The notes: a model not told the origin generated them from the sequence alone. Positions 8,623 to 17,703 are shown, counted from the first letter of the stretch. The stretch is 64,000 nt of DNA from Flavobacteriales bacterium (GCA_017303755.1 JAFLBS010000008.1:1-64000), one strand, 5' to 3'. A program made the numbers and translations.

Positions 8623-8955
8623 TTATCTGACAATTAATTTTCTAGTAGCTGATGCATCACCTTCTTCTACTTTGATGATGTAAACGCCAGGAGAAAGTGT
8701 AGAAACATTCAATTCTTTTGAAGTTAATTGGGTTTGAAGTACTTTTTTACCCAACACATCAAAGATAGTTACCAACTTATCAGCACTTGATTTTGAAGTG
8801 ATGTAAATTTTACCATTGCTCACAGGATTAGGATACACACTCAAATCAACAATGCTCTCCTGAGTTTTTCCTGCAGATTTTCCCTCTTGAGCTACTGCAT
8901 TGGTAGCAGTAAAACAAAGGAAGAAAAGTATAATATAAAAGTAATTTTTTAACAT
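8623..8955 (-). CDS. Minimal T9SS C-terminal-domain protein
   Basis: About 110 residues from the ATG at 8955. A signal peptide (MLKNYFYIILFFLCFTATNAVAQ) is followed by only ~12 linker residues and then a nearly complete type A sorting domain (DLSVYPNPVSNGKIYI, IFDVLGKKVLQ, LSPGVYIIKVEEG, RKLIVR). There is no visible passenger domain. The upstream in-frame extension to 9009 would spoil the signal peptide and lies upstream of a good -7 box (8975-8982), so I reject it. It may be a decoy, a spacer or a surface filler for the T9SS, or a degraded remnant of a larger protein. Confidence 0.75.
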   Translation of the reverse strand: MLKNYFYIILFFLCFTATNAVAQEGKSAGKTQESIVDLSVYPNPVSNGKIYITSKSSADKLVTIFDVLGKKVLQTQLTSKELNVSTLSPGVYIIKVEEGDASATRKLIVR

Positions 8956-8974
8956 GAGCACAATTTGGTTAATA

Positions 8975-8982
8975 CAAACATA
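8975..8982 (-). promoter_or_regulatory. -7 box of the minimal T9SS-tail gene
   Basis: TATGTTTG on the minus strand, 20 bases before the ATG. Confidence 0.6.
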
Positions 8983-9128
8983 GAAAAAATATTTCAAAAA
9001 CAATGCCAATCATCAAAAATTAACAAGTTTTTGATACAGTTGAAGTTAAAAATAGGTCAATTAGAGAAGAGAAAATCTCAATGTTACCAAATTGTTAAGA
9101 AAAAGTTTGTTTATTGTAAAATAATAAT

Positions 9129-9136
9129 TATATTTG
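9129..9136 (+). promoter_or_regulatory. -7 box of the YwqK-like gene
   Basis: TATATTTG lies 27 bases before the ATG at 9163 and rules out the long upstream extension of that frame. Confidence 0.65.
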
Positions 9137-9162
9137 TTACCGTATTATTAATTAAAACCCCA

Positions 9163-9513
9163 ATGATTATGAAAAAGTTTCTTTTAGTTGTAGCTTTAAT
9201 GGTGTCTGGAATGATGTTCAGTCAAACTAATAATCCTGTTTTAGAGGCAGAAGGTGACTTGGTTAAAGCAACCTATTATCATGATAATGGTAAAGTACAA
9301 CAAGTAGGTTATTTTAATGACGGTAAATTAGATGGAAAATGGACATCGTATGATGTAAATGGTAATGTTCAAGCTGTTGCAGAATATACTAACGGAGTAA
9401 AAACAGGAAAATGGATGTATTTTTCTAATTCAGTTTGTGTAAATGAGGTTGATTTTTCAAATAATCAAATTATTGGAATTAAAAACCAAGATGCAATTGC
9501 AGTAAAAAACTAA
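9163..9513 (+). CDS. YwqK/MORN-repeat-variant secreted protein
   Basis: About 116 residues with a signal peptide (MKKFLLVVALMVSGMMFSQ). The mature region holds two to three MORN-variant units, each a YHDNGKVQQVGYFNDGKLDG-type stretch ending in GKW: YDVNGNVQAVAEYTNGVKTGKW follows at once. Such units are found in proteins annotated as 'YwqK family antitoxin', but no toxin partner is adjacent here. The start is at 9163 or 9169 (Met-Ile-Met-Lys-Lys), both just after a TATATTTG box. Role unknown; probably periplasmic or outer-membrane associated. Confidence 0.75.
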   Translation: MIMKKFLLVVALMVSGMMFSQTNNPVLEAEGDLVKATYYHDNGKVQQVGYFNDGKLDGKWTSYDVNGNVQAVAEYTNGVKTGKWMYFSNSVCVNEVDFSNNQIIGIKNQDAIAVKN

Positions 9514-9532
9514 ATTAAAGTAAAAGGTATAA

Positions 9533-9560
9533 AAAAAGCTCATCAAACGATGAGCTTTTT
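9533..9560. terminator. Bidirectional terminator
   Basis: A perfect 12-bp stem (AAAAAGCTCATC / GATGAGCTTTTT) with a 4-base AAAC loop. It serves the YwqK-like gene and the convergent lipoprotein gene. Confidence 0.85.
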
Positions 9561-9577
9561 TTATGAAATAAAGTTAA

Positions 9578-10741
9578 CTATTGGATCAAGTTTACACCAT
9601 CAACAATTGCCCATGCACCCGAAGTTAATGTTGCTCCAGTTGCAGAAGCACTTGTAGTATATTGACCAGCAGGGAAAGTAATTGTGAATGTTCCAACTCC
9701 ACCAAATTCTGAAGTTCCATCATTAATTTTAACGTTAGTTAATTTGATTTTGCTACCATTTACTTGGTTGGTGTTGGTGTTAGCATCTTGAATTCGAACA
9801 GCAGTTGCGCCAGCAGTTGTGTATCCAGAAATTAAGATGTTAGAAAAATCACCATTACCTTCTTTTTTAAATTGAATTGCATCGTATTCAGCAGCCGAAC
9901 TTCCACCTTCTGTAACTGTTCCAGCAGCTCTTTTTAAAGTAATGTTAGTTACTTTAGGCCAGAATGAATTGTTTACACTTTTTGCTTCAATTTCCATTCC
10001 GAAGTTACCTGTATTTACTTGGTACGCATACCAATTGGTGTTGTCTTGACCATTCCAACCATCTTGCCAGTCGAATGAATCATCAAAATTTCCGTACGAA
10101 ATCAAGTTTTTACCACTTACAGTTCCGCCATAAAATTCGAAACCATCATCAGCACCTTTGAATGAAACTAAATTTTCTAAAATCGTTCCGCTTCCAACTG
10201 AGTAGAATGAAAAACCATTCATTTCACTTGTGTTATCGGTTAGTTTTTTTCCAGCAAATTCTACTCTAACGTATCTTAAAATACCACCATTGTGAGTCGC
10301 ATTTGTTCCGCCATAAGTAATTGCATTTCCATCTTCAGATGTTGCCGAAACCACTCCGTTTGCACCTACAATTGGAGCATCGCCAAACATAATGATTCCA
10401 CCCCAAGAACCTGGAGTTTTTGAAGTTTCTGTAAATACGATTGGAAGTGCTGCTGTTCCTTCTAAAAATAATTTTCCGCCATTTTCAATAAGCAATGCAT
10501 CTGGACCATTGGTTACATCTGCTGTAATTGTAGAACCTGCTGCAATTCGTAACGAAGCACCGCTTTTTACTTTTACAGTTCCTCTGATGGTATAATTTCC
10601 TAATGGATATTCCTTTGCAGTGGTAATATCTCCAGTGATTTCACCTGTTCCGATTGGAGTTGGTGCTACATCTTCATCATCATCAGAACATCCTGTAAAA
10701 ATGGTTGCTAAAATTGCTAAGCTGAATACTAATTTTTTCAT
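9578..10741 (-). CDS. Secreted lipoprotein, probable partner of the TonB receptor
   Basis: A 387-residue lipoprotein: signal MKKLVFSLAILATIFTGC, lipobox Cys at 18, then an Asp-rich DDDEDV linker. The body repeats short strands with Asn/Gly turns (GGKLFLEG, SWGGIIMFGDAP, DDGFEFYGGTVSG, NLISYGNFDDSFDW), which suggests a right-handed beta-helix. It lies directly downstream of a TonB-dependent receptor on the same strand but behind that gene's terminator and with its own -7 box (10776-10783). Other flavobacterial TonB receptors have a surface lipoprotein partner in this place. The ligand is unknown; it is not a SusD-like protein. Confidence 0.7.
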   Translation of the reverse strand: MKKLVFSLAILATIFTGCSDDDEDVAPTPIGTGEITGDITTAKEYPLGNYTIRGTVKVKSGASLRIAAGSTITADVTNGPDALLIENGGKLFLEGTAALPIVFTETSKTPGSWGGIIMFGDAPIVGANGVVSATSEDGNAITYGGTNATHNGGILRYVRVEFAGKKLTDNTSEMNGFSFYSVGSGTILENLVSFKGADDGFEFYGGTVSGKNLISYGNFDDSFDWQDGWNGQDNTNWYAYQVNTGNFGMEIEAKSVNNSFWPKVTNITLKRAAGTVTEGGSSAAEYDAIQFKKEGNGDFSNILISGYTTAGATAVRIQDANTNTNQVNGSKIKLTNVKINDGTSEFGGVGTFTITFPAGQYTTSASATGATLTSGAWAIVDGVNLIQ

Positions 10742-10775
10742 TGTGATTGTTTTTTTGTAGTTTAATTATTGATTA

Positions 10776-10783
10776 CAAATGTA
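10776..10783 (-). promoter_or_regulatory. -7 box of the lipoprotein gene
   Basis: TACATTTG on the minus strand, 34 bases before the ATG. I see no good TTG at -33, which would fit an activator-dependent promoter. Confidence 0.55.
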
Positions 10784-10891
10784 TTTTTCTGGAGCTTTAA
10801 ATCGTTTACCTTACCATTATCAAAACATTATAAATAATTAAACTGGATGTAAATTTTTTGTAAATTGGTTGCAATTGAATTAACATAAAAT

Positions 10892-10923
10892 AACACAGAT
10901 GCCTATTTATAAGCATCTGTGTT
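10892..10923. terminator. Terminator between TonB receptor and lipoprotein genes
   Basis: AACACAGATGC and GCATCTGTGTT form a perfect 11-bp stem around a 10-base loop. It implies separate transcription of the two genes. Confidence 0.75.
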
Positions 10924-10930
10924 TAGGTTG

Positions 10931-13711
10931 TTAAAACGTGTAAGAAAGATTAAGCGAATAACCTACACCACGTTTGTAGTTTTCTAAAATATTGGATGGT
11001 TCTAATAATTCGTAACGATTATTATCTCCCAATTCTAATTTGTATTCTGGATTTAGGATGTTATCAACTGCGAATTTCACATCAATATGTTCGGACAATT
11101 TACTTGACCAAACAAAATCCAATTTGCTGAATGGCTTTTCATAAATATGATCTACACCTGAACCTCCAACGGCATAAATTCGATCACCATAAACACCGTA
11201 TACTAATGAAATGGTATTCTTCATCTCTTTTGCAAATTCGAATTCATATTTTAAATCAGAATTAATAATCCATGAAGAAGCACCTTGTAATGCTCTTGAA
11301 GACTCATTTTCTAATGAAGTATTTCCGAAATCAACTTTTACGTCTGTTTTTAATAAAGAGGTGTTGAATCCAAACGAGAAATTTTCTAAGTTTTTGTTGA
11401 TTCTACTCAACTGTAACAACATTTCGATTTCAGCTCCAAAAAGAATTGCTTCTTTCGAATTTCTATACGTAGTTAAACTTCCGCTTCCTCCAGCACCAGC
11501 AATGAACACTTTTTCAATTGGGTTGTTTAATTTTTTACCAAAAACACCTATTGCAAATAATTCTTTATTGGTAGCGAAAAATTCAAGTTTTAAATCAGCA
11601 TTGTAGTTTTCACTGTTTTTAAGTAACGGATTTCCCACTTCACTTCGGCCATCCGCACTGATGTAAGTGATAGGCAAAACTTCCATAGTTACAGGTCGAG
11701 TAATGGTTTTCGAACCACTAAAACGTAGATTCAAGTTGTTTTTTAAAGCATATTTTGCATTAATAGACGGTAAAATATCAAGTTCGTCATCTGTTTTTTT
11801 GCGGTAAGGATCTGTAATACCATCACCAAAGTTTCTGTATTTCAAAGTACGACTTGAGTTTTCAACACGAACACCACCATTGATTTCAAAATTTTCACCA
11901 AAACTGAAGAAAGCGTTAACATAACCTGCATTTACAAATTGATTCAATTTCACTTTGTAATCTGCATTTGATTCTTCTCTGAAAAAGATGATACCGTTAT
12001 TAATATCGTCTACAATGTATTGATCTAGAGTGTTGATTGGTGCTGTGTAATTTTTATTTAAATTTCTAACTCCAGCCAAAATTCTATAAGTAGAAGATAA
12101 ATCATTGCGGTACATGTTGTATCCAACAGATAATTTATTTGACTTTCCGTTTTCTTTTTCTTTCATTTTGTAATTGTACTCCAACAAACCAGAAACAAAA
12201 TAGTTTCCTTTTACATCAAGATATTGACGATTCAAATGATTTCCACCATACGAAGTGTTGATGTCATTTTCACCTACTTTTTCTCCGATGATGAATTTTC
12301 TATCAGGTTGTTGGTACGATGTTTTTACAAATGATCCACCCGCTTTTAAGGTGTGTTTTGAATCGCTTGTCAATTTTAAGTTTCCGTACAATTGTGAGTT
12401 CAAATAATCAGATTGATCAAATTGGTTTAAACGAATTAAAATATTCGGATTAGTTGATTGGTTATTAGTGTACCCTAATTGATCTTGAATTTTACTTTCG
12501 GTTGAACGTAAATAGAAGGTAGTTGAACTTAAATCAAACCATTTTGATTTATATTTCAAACCAATCAAAGCCGAAGCATTTGTCTGGTATTTGTATTCTT
12601 CTTTATAAAGATTGTTGTCATAATTCCCTAAACCTTGAAGAATAGTTCGGTCTGCACCTTTTCTAATAAGGTATTTATTTTCACCATTTAAGGACAAAGT
12701 ATAATTCAGTGTATTATCGTTTTTGAACTTGAATTTTTCAGCATGAAGAACGCCAACACTAGTGTTAATAGGACTTGACGAATTGTCAACATTCCATGAG
12801 TTTTGAGCGTATCCTTCTTGATATTGTTCTGGTGATAATCGAACGGCTGCTGGAACTGAGCCAAATGCCGATGGTAATTCTCTGTCTTTTCCAATCATAC
12901 CAAAAAATCCTTGAGTAGAATTAGCATCCGAAGAAATTAAAAAATCTTCTCCATTGTTGTTGGTTGTATATCCAGCGCCAACACTAAATTTAGTAATGCT
13001 TTTTGATTGAATTGTCTCAATGTTTACGGTTGCTCCAGCAAAATCTCCTGAAATATTTGGGTTGAACGTTTTGTAAACACTTAAAACTCCTACGATATCA
13101 GTTGGAAATAAGTCCAATGGAATGATTTTTTTATACGGACTATTAGATGGTGCTTGTAAATCATTAATCAATAAATAATTGTATCGGTCTTCCAATCCTC
13201 TCACAAATAATCCGCGAGATTCTACTTTAGTGATTCCCGTAATTTTAGTCAATCCTTCTTCAACATCACTGATTCCTTTTCGTGACATTTCCTGCGCACC
13301 AATACTTTGTTTGATTTCAACGGCTTTCTTTTGGTCTAATAATAAAGCGGTTTCTTTTTCACGACTTACGGTTTTCTGAACTACAACATCTTCCAATTTG
13401 TATCCTCCAGAACCAAGTTCTTTATTAACGATTGTTGTTTCACCAGCTTTTACAGTTACTGATACTTCAGCATTTTCATAACCTACGAAGCTAAATTGAA
13501 TAACATAACTTCCGGGTTCAATAGAAATTGAATACTCACCTTTTTCGTTTGTAGTCACACCTAATGATGTTCCTTTAATCAATGCATTAGCAAATGCCAA
13601 TGGTGCGTTGTTGGCTTCTTTATCAGTTATTGTACCTTTTATTAACCCTTTTGTTTGAGCAAATGAAAATGTGCTTAATAAAATTGTAATAAGTAATAGT
13701 TTGATTTTCAT
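10931..13711 (-). CDS. TonB-dependent outer-membrane receptor with carboxypeptidase-like N-terminal domain
   Basis: About 926 residues from the ATG at 13711. A signal peptide (LLLITILLSTFSFAQ) is followed by a CarboxypepD_reg-like domain (~20-105; GTITDKEANNAPLAFANALI, GEYSISIEPGSYVIQFSFVGY), a plug (~120-230; ISDVEEGLTKITGI, RGLEDRYNYLLINDLQAP) and a beta-barrel ending GYSLNLSYTF with a C-terminal Phe. It imports a ligand across the outer membrane using TonB/ExbBD energy. No SusD gene is adjacent; the likely partner is the lipoprotein downstream. A longer frame to 13765 passes over the probable -7 box (13737-13744). The divergent two-component system may control it. Confidence 0.9.
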   Translation of the reverse strand: MKIKLLLITILLSTFSFAQTKGLIKGTITDKEANNAPLAFANALIKGTSLGVTTNEKGEYSISIEPGSYVIQFSFVGYENAEVSVTVKAGETTIVNKELGSGGYKLEDVVVQKTVSREKETALLLDQKKAVEIKQSIGAQEMSRKGISDVEEGLTKITGITKVESRGLFVRGLEDRYNYLLINDLQAPSNSPYKKIIPLDLFPTDIVGVLSVYKTFNPNISGDFAGATVNIETIQSKSITKFSVGAGYTTNNNGEDFLISSDANSTQGFFGMIGKDRELPSAFGSVPAAVRLSPEQYQEGYAQNSWNVDNSSSPINTSVGVLHAEKFKFKNDNTLNYTLSLNGENKYLIRKGADRTILQGLGNYDNNLYKEEYKYQTNASALIGLKYKSKWFDLSSTTFYLRSTESKIQDQLGYTNNQSTNPNILIRLNQFDQSDYLNSQLYGNLKLTSDSKHTLKAGGSFVKTSYQQPDRKFIIGEKVGENDINTSYGGNHLNRQYLDVKGNYFVSGLLEYNYKMKEKENGKSNKLSVGYNMYRNDLSSTYRILAGVRNLNKNYTAPINTLDQYIVDDINNGIIFFREESNADYKVKLNQFVNAGYVNAFFSFGENFEINGGVRVENSSRTLKYRNFGDGITDPYRKKTDDELDILPSINAKYALKNNLNLRFSGSKTITRPVTMEVLPITYISADGRSEVGNPLLKNSENYNADLKLEFFATNKELFAIGVFGKKLNNPIEKVFIAGAGGSGSLTTYRNSKEAILFGAEIEMLLQLSRINKNLENFSFGFNTSLLKTDVKVDFGNTSLENESSRALQGASSWIINSDLKYEFEFAKEMKNTISLVYGVYGDRIYAVGGSGVDHIYEKPFSKLDFVWSSKLSEHIDVKFAVDNILNPEYKLELGDNNRYELLEPSNILENYKRGVGYSLNLSYTF

Positions 13712-13736
13712 CGGTTGTGGTAGTTTAAATTTGGTG

Positions 13737-13744
13737 CAAAGAAA
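13737..13744 (-). promoter_or_regulatory. Probable -7 box of the TonB receptor gene
   Basis: TTTCTTTG on the minus strand (one mismatch to TAnnTTTG), with a TTG 18 bases further upstream. It supports the start at 13711. Confidence 0.45.
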
Positions 13745-13897
13745 CCACCACAATGTAAAGTTCAAGTTACTCCTGTTTTATTATTGTGTTGCGCGAATAT
13801 TACCTAAATGTTACTAGATTAAATTATGGTTAAGTCATTTTTTCCTATCTTTATATGCTTATATTTACCATCGCAAAGCAGTTAATTTTTTTGCATT

Positions 13898-14581
13898 ATG
13901 AAGAAAAAAGAAATTAAGATTCTATTGGTTGATGATGAACAAGATATCCTTGAAATTGTTGGGTATAATTTGTCTCAAGAAGGATACAAAATAGTAACAG
14001 CAAGTAATGGTAGAGAAGCAATTGCTGTAGCTAAAAAAGAAATTCCACAGCTGATCATAATGGATGTGATGATGCCCGAAATGGATGGGATGGAAGCGTG
14101 TGAAAACATTCGTAAAATTCCGGAACTTTCTAATGTAATCATTACTTTTTTAACGGCTCGAAGCGAAGATTATTCTCAAGTTGCTGGTTTTGACGCTGGC
14201 GCTGACGATTACATCGCAAAACCCATCAAACCCAAATTATTAGTAAGTAAAGTAAAAGCATTGTTGCGTCGACTGAAAAGCGATTCGATTGCTTCTGAAA
14301 CTTTAAATGTTGGCGGAATCGAAATCAATCGTGAAGAATACAAGATTGTTAAGGACAATGTTGAAATAATACTTCCAAGAAAAGAATTTGAACTCTTCCA
14401 TTTATTAGCATCAAAACCAGGTAAAGTATTCAAAAGAGAAGAAATTCTGGATAAAGTTTGGGGTAATGAAGTAATTGTTGGTGGTAGAACCATCGATGTT
14501 CACATCCGAAAACTTCGCGAAAAAATAGGTGAAGATTTATTTAAGACCATTAAAGGTGTTGGTTATAAGTTTGAAGCTTAA
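13898..14581 (+). CDS. OmpR/PhoB-family response regulator
   Basis: A 227-residue two-component regulator. The receiver domain (~5-120) has the acidic pair VDDEQD, the phosphoacceptor Asp in IIMDVMMPEMDG (~55), a Thr switch (TFLTARS) and the KPIKPK lysine. The winged-helix DNA-binding domain (~135-227) ends with GRTIDVHIRKLREKIG and IKGVGYKFEA. It is followed 77 bases later by its probable kinase and is divergent from the TonB receptor, so control of that receptor is a reasonable inference. It resembles PhoB and RprY; the stimulus cannot be read from sequence. Confidence 0.92.
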   Translation: MKKKEIKILLVDDEQDILEIVGYNLSQEGYKIVTASNGREAIAVAKKEIPQLIIMDVMMPEMDGMEACENIRKIPELSNVIITFLTARSEDYSQVAGFDAGADDYIAKPIKPKLLVSKVKALLRRLKSDSIASETLNVGGIEINREEYKIVKDNVEIILPRKEFELFHLLASKPGKVFKREEILDKVWGNEVIVGGRTIDVHIRKLREKIGEDLFKTIKGVGYKFEA

Positions 14582-14607
14582 TTAATTATCTTTGCATAAT
14601 TATTCGT

Positions 14608-14656
14608 GTTCAATAAACGAACTGAACACTCAAAACTGAATACTGACCACTCAAAT
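14608..14656 (+). repeat. Word-like direct repeats upstream of the kinase gene
   Basis: The units AACTGAACACTC, AAACTGAATACTG and ACCACTC form a run of near-repeated short words immediately before the kinase ATG at 14659. Confidence 0.5.
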
Positions 14657-14658
14657 TA

Positions 14659-15702
14659 ATGGGATTGAACTTTAAAAAATCATATACTTTTGCGGTAATA
14701 TCTACTCTGTATATTACACTTTTTTCTACCGGAATCCTTTCCGCTTTATTATTGATTTTTGCCGAATTCAACTGGAAAATCTGCCTACTTTTTGCTGTTT
14801 CCATTTCCATTTTTGCCTTTTTTGTATTGCAATACCGCGTAGAACATTTCATTTACAGAAGAGTGAAAAAGATCTACGACGATGTTTCCCTTCTTGATTC
14901 AGCCACACTCAGAAGTCAGGCAATTACAACCGATATGGCCACGCTTACCAAGGAGGTGAAAAAATTCGCCACCGATAAAAAACTCGAAATCGAAAACCTA
15001 AAAGTACGTGAAGAATACCGTCGCGAATTCATGGGAAATGTGTCGCACGAACTCAAAACACCACTTTTTACCGTTCAAGGTTATCTCTCAACGTTGCTTG
15101 ACGGCGCAATGAAAGATAAAGATTTGAGAAAAAAATACCTCGAAAGAGCTGAAAAAGGAGTGGAGCGATTGATTTATATAGTTGAGGATTTGGACATGAT
15201 TTCGAAATTGGAAATGGGCGATTTAAATCTCGAATTCTCTGATTTTAATCTAGTCGAATTGATTCAAAGTGTGTTCGATTTACTCGAAATGCAAGCCGAT
15301 AAAAAGAACATTATTCTGATGTTCGATCGAAAATACAACAAACCAATTAAGGTACACGCCGATCAAGAAAAAATTCAACAGGTGTTGACGAATTTAATTA
15401 TGAATTCGATTAAATACGGTAAAGAAAATGGCACAACCGAAGTAACTATTGAAGATTTAGTCAAAAACAAAATCATCGTTCGCATCAGAGACAATGGAGA
15501 AGGAATCGAAAAAAATCATATTCCGCGATTGTTCGAACGCTTTTTTAGAGTCGATAAAAGTGGTGCTAGAAGCGAAGGTGGTTCAGGTTTAGGACTTTCC
15601 ATCGTGAAACACATCATCGAAGGACACGACGAAAAAATCTATGTGGAAAGCGAGTTCGGAAAAGGATCAGAATTCTCATTCACCCTCGAAAAGAAGGAAT
15701 AA
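14659..15702 (+). CDS. Sensor histidine kinase (PhoR-like, no PAS domain)
   Basis: A 347-residue inner-membrane kinase. Two adjacent hydrophobic segments (~10-32 and ~35-55) with almost no periplasmic loop are followed by a linker helix. The HisKA box is FMGNVSHELKTPLFTVQGYL (~130), then come the N box NLIMNSIKYG, G1 DNGEGIEKNH, F box LFERFFRVD and G2 GGSGLGLSIV. The tiny sensor loop suggests that it senses an intramembrane or partner-protein signal, as PhoR-type kinases do. It is paired with the upstream response regulator. Its 3' end overlaps the convergent glycosyltransferase gene by 27 bases. Confidence 0.92.
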   Translation: MGLNFKKSYTFAVISTLYITLFSTGILSALLLIFAEFNWKICLLFAVSISIFAFFVLQYRVEHFIYRRVKKIYDDVSLLDSATLRSQAITTDMATLTKEVKKFATDKKLEIENLKVREEYRREFMGNVSHELKTPLFTVQGYLSTLLDGAMKDKDLRKKYLERAEKGVERLIYIVEDLDMISKLEMGDLNLEFSDFNLVELIQSVFDLLEMQADKKNIILMFDRKYNKPIKVHADQEKIQQVLTNLIMNSIKYGKENGTTEVTIEDLVKNKIIVRIRDNGEGIEKNHIPRLFERFFRVDKSGARSEGGSGLGLSIVKHIIEGHDEKIYVESEFGKGSEFSFTLEKKE

Positions 15703-16731
15703 ATTCTTCCAATTTACATCTGAAGTAAATTTTGGCAAGCCTTTGTAAACAATTACTTCATTCAAATCATCCATCTTAAATTTGTCTTGCCTTGCCGTTG
15801 GAATTAAGCCTTCGCGTTTGTATTTTTTGGCTAAATATTCTTGTTCAAATTGCCCTGGAGTTGGAATGAAAAATGCTTTTTTCTCCAATTTTGCCAAATC
15901 CATAACCGTGGTATAACCCGATCGGCAAAGCACCATTTCACTTTCGTTGAAGGTTTTTTCCAGTTGTTCTGTCTGCATGAAATTGTAAAAAGTAATGTTG
16001 CCTTTCTGCTCCATTTTTTGTTCAGCCTCTACTTTGCCTTTGATGAAAACTACCTTTTCGTTGTACTGCTCCAATTCGTTAATAAGTTTTTCTTCCAATA
16101 GAGTGCGTTGTGGCTCCGGACCCGAAAGTATCACCATCAATTGGTACTGAATGGGCAATTCCTTTTTTTGCAAACGACTCAATATGCCAATGTATTTGAT
16201 GTTGAGGTTGGTTTCGCTCAAATGACCTAATTTCCCTGATAAATTCGGAAAATCTTTGGTGTCTGGAACCCAACATTCGTTGAATTTAGCGATAAAAAAT
16301 TGATGCAATTTGCTCGAAATCCATGTGGTTTTTCCTGATAAAACAGTCAGTTGATGCGTGATGAAAACCGATGGCACTTTTTTGTTGCGTACACCCAAAC
16401 GATTGTCGGAAATGATACCACACAAGTCGTATTCTTTCACCCATTTTTTCACCATTTTCTTTTCCTCTAAAATGGCATTGATGGTTTTCGGACTGTTCTT
16501 AATGAGTTTCCATTTGAAGTTTTCGCCTTTTTTGGCGTATTCTATTTGGTACGAGGGCAATTCCAAAGCCGTTAAATGAGGAAATTCTTTTTTCAACAAG
16601 GCCAATGCACTTCCATCGCTGGCTAGAATCGGAGTAAAACCATTTTCTTCCAAGGCTTTTATGATTGGAATGCAACGTGTAGTGTGACCTAAACCCCAAT
16701 TAAGTGGTGCAACTAAAATATTTTTACTCAT
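15676..16731 (-). CDS. MurG-like (GT-B) glycosyltransferase family protein
   Basis: A 351-residue protein with the N-terminal GT-B signature VAPLNWGLGHTTRCIPIIKAL and a C-terminal nucleotide-sugar region (MVILSGPEP near 200; VLCRSGYTTVMDLAKLEKKA with FIPTPGQFEQEYLA near 285-315), as in MurG and related UDP-GlcNAc-type transferases. Donor and acceptor are unknown. Its ATG overlaps the stop of the upstream phosphoesterase (TAATG), so the two are translationally coupled, which suggests a shared role in envelope glycan or lipid metabolism. Confidence 0.8.
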   Translation of the reverse strand: MSKNILVAPLNWGLGHTTRCIPIIKALEENGFTPILASDGSALALLKKEFPHLTALELPSYQIEYAKKGENFKWKLIKNSPKTINAILEEKKMVKKWVKEYDLCGIISDNRLGVRNKKVPSVFITHQLTVLSGKTTWISSKLHQFFIAKFNECWVPDTKDFPNLSGKLGHLSETNLNIKYIGILSRLQKKELPIQYQLMVILSGPEPQRTLLEEKLINELEQYNEKVVFIKGKVEAEQKMEQKGNITFYNFMQTEQLEKTFNESEMVLCRSGYTTVMDLAKLEKKAFFIPTPGQFEQEYLAKKYKREGLIPTARQDKFKMDDLNEVIVYKGLPKFTSDVNWKNLFLLFEGE

Positions 16732-17555
16732 TATTTTTTATGTAAAACCGAAATGAATTGTTCGGCCAGAATGTTCTCGTATTCAAAGTGTAAATCGTCG
16801 TCAACCTCAATCTGGTTTTTGTCATAATGGTACAATTTCCATTTTTTATTGTTGTATTCTAACGAAGTCAAATTTTCTATCCAATCACCAGAGTTTAAAT
16901 ATACGGTTTTTCCTTTACTGGTTTCAATAGTTTCCATTTTTGGTTCGTGAATGTGTCCGCAAATGACATAATCGTAGTTTTTTTCGATGGCCAATTCGGT
17001 ACACACATTTTCAAAATTAGAAATAAATTTCACCGCCGATTTCACATTATTCTTGATTTTTTTCGAAAGTGAATACGGTTCTTTTTTAAAACGCGCCAAA
17101 ATCCAATTCAAAAAGCGGTTCATTAGAATCAAAATATCGTAACCCCAACCGCCCAATTTAGCTAACCATTTGGCGTGATTGATGGATGCATCAAAAACAT
17201 CACCATGAAAAATCCATGCTTTTTTCCCGTCTAAATTCAATACTAATTTATTGAGCAAACTCATGTTTCCCAAATGCAAATCGGTAAATTTTCGGAGAAA
17301 TTCGTCGTGATTACCAGTCAAATAATACACTTTGGTGCCTTTTGAGCTGAGCGAAATGATTTTCTTAATCACTTTCAGATGACTGGCAGGAAAATACGAC
17401 TTCCGGAATTGCCAAATATCAATAATATCGCCATTGAGAATCAGTGTTTTGGGCTTTATCGAAGATAGATAGTGAACGAGTTCTTTGGCGTGGCAACCAT
17501 AAGTGCCTAAATGCACGTCAGATATAACCACTACTTCTACTTTTCTTTTTTTCAA
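16731..17555 (-). CDS. UDP-2,3-diacylglucosamine diphosphatase-like metallophosphoesterase
   Basis: A 274-residue calcineurin-type phosphoesterase. Metal ligands are in ISDVHLGTYG (~12), LNGDIIDIWQ (~42), LTGNHDEF (~80), FHGDVFD (~115) and GHIHEPK (~200). The pattern matches the LpxH-like family, which cleaves UDP-2,3-diacylglucosamine in lipid A synthesis; other envelope lipid pyrophosphates remain possible. It is the first gene of a two-gene unit with the glycosyltransferase. Confidence 0.8.
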   Translation of the reverse strand: MKKRKVEVVVISDVHLGTYGCHAKELVHYLSSIKPKTLILNGDIIDIWQFRKSYFPASHLKVIKKIISLSSKGTKVYYLTGNHDEFLRKFTDLHLGNMSLLNKLVLNLDGKKAWIFHGDVFDASINHAKWLAKLGGWGYDILILMNRFLNWILARFKKEPYSLSKKIKNNVKSAVKFISNFENVCTELAIEKNYDYVICGHIHEPKMETIETSKGKTVYLNSGDWIENLTSLEYNNKKWKLYHYDKNQIEVDDDLHFEYENILAEQFISVLHKK

Positions 17556-17657
17556 AATAAAACTTTTTACTTCGTACAGTTCGATTCAAAGGTTTCAAAT
17601 GACAAAATAAAGCCATCGCTCTAATGTTAAGGTTATTTAAACATTATCAAAACTTTA

Positions 17658-17686
17658 TTTGTGTTGAGTTTATTTCCGTAATTTTG
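17658..17686 (+). promoter_or_regulatory. trmB promoter
   Basis: TTTG at 17658-17661 and TAATTTTG at 17679-17686 fit the -33/-7 pattern of this phylum, ending 17 bases before the GTG start. Confidence 0.6.
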
Positions 17687-17703
17687 CCCAATAAATAATA
17701 ACC

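Noticed and set aside
8965-9162. N-terminal extension of the YwqK-like gene
   Set aside because: A -7 box at 9129-9136 lies inside it and the extension is rich in Lys/Ile/Gln with no domain; the signal peptide starts at 9163-9169.
9578-13711. SusC/SusD polysaccharide locus
   Set aside because: The lipoprotein has no SusD features and there are no glycoside hydrolases around; the receptor is a general TonB type.
13781-13860. Pho box upstream of the response regulator
   Set aside because: Two TTAC words 11 bases apart are visible, but they do not match a Pho box consensus I can vouch for in this phylum; kept only as a remark.
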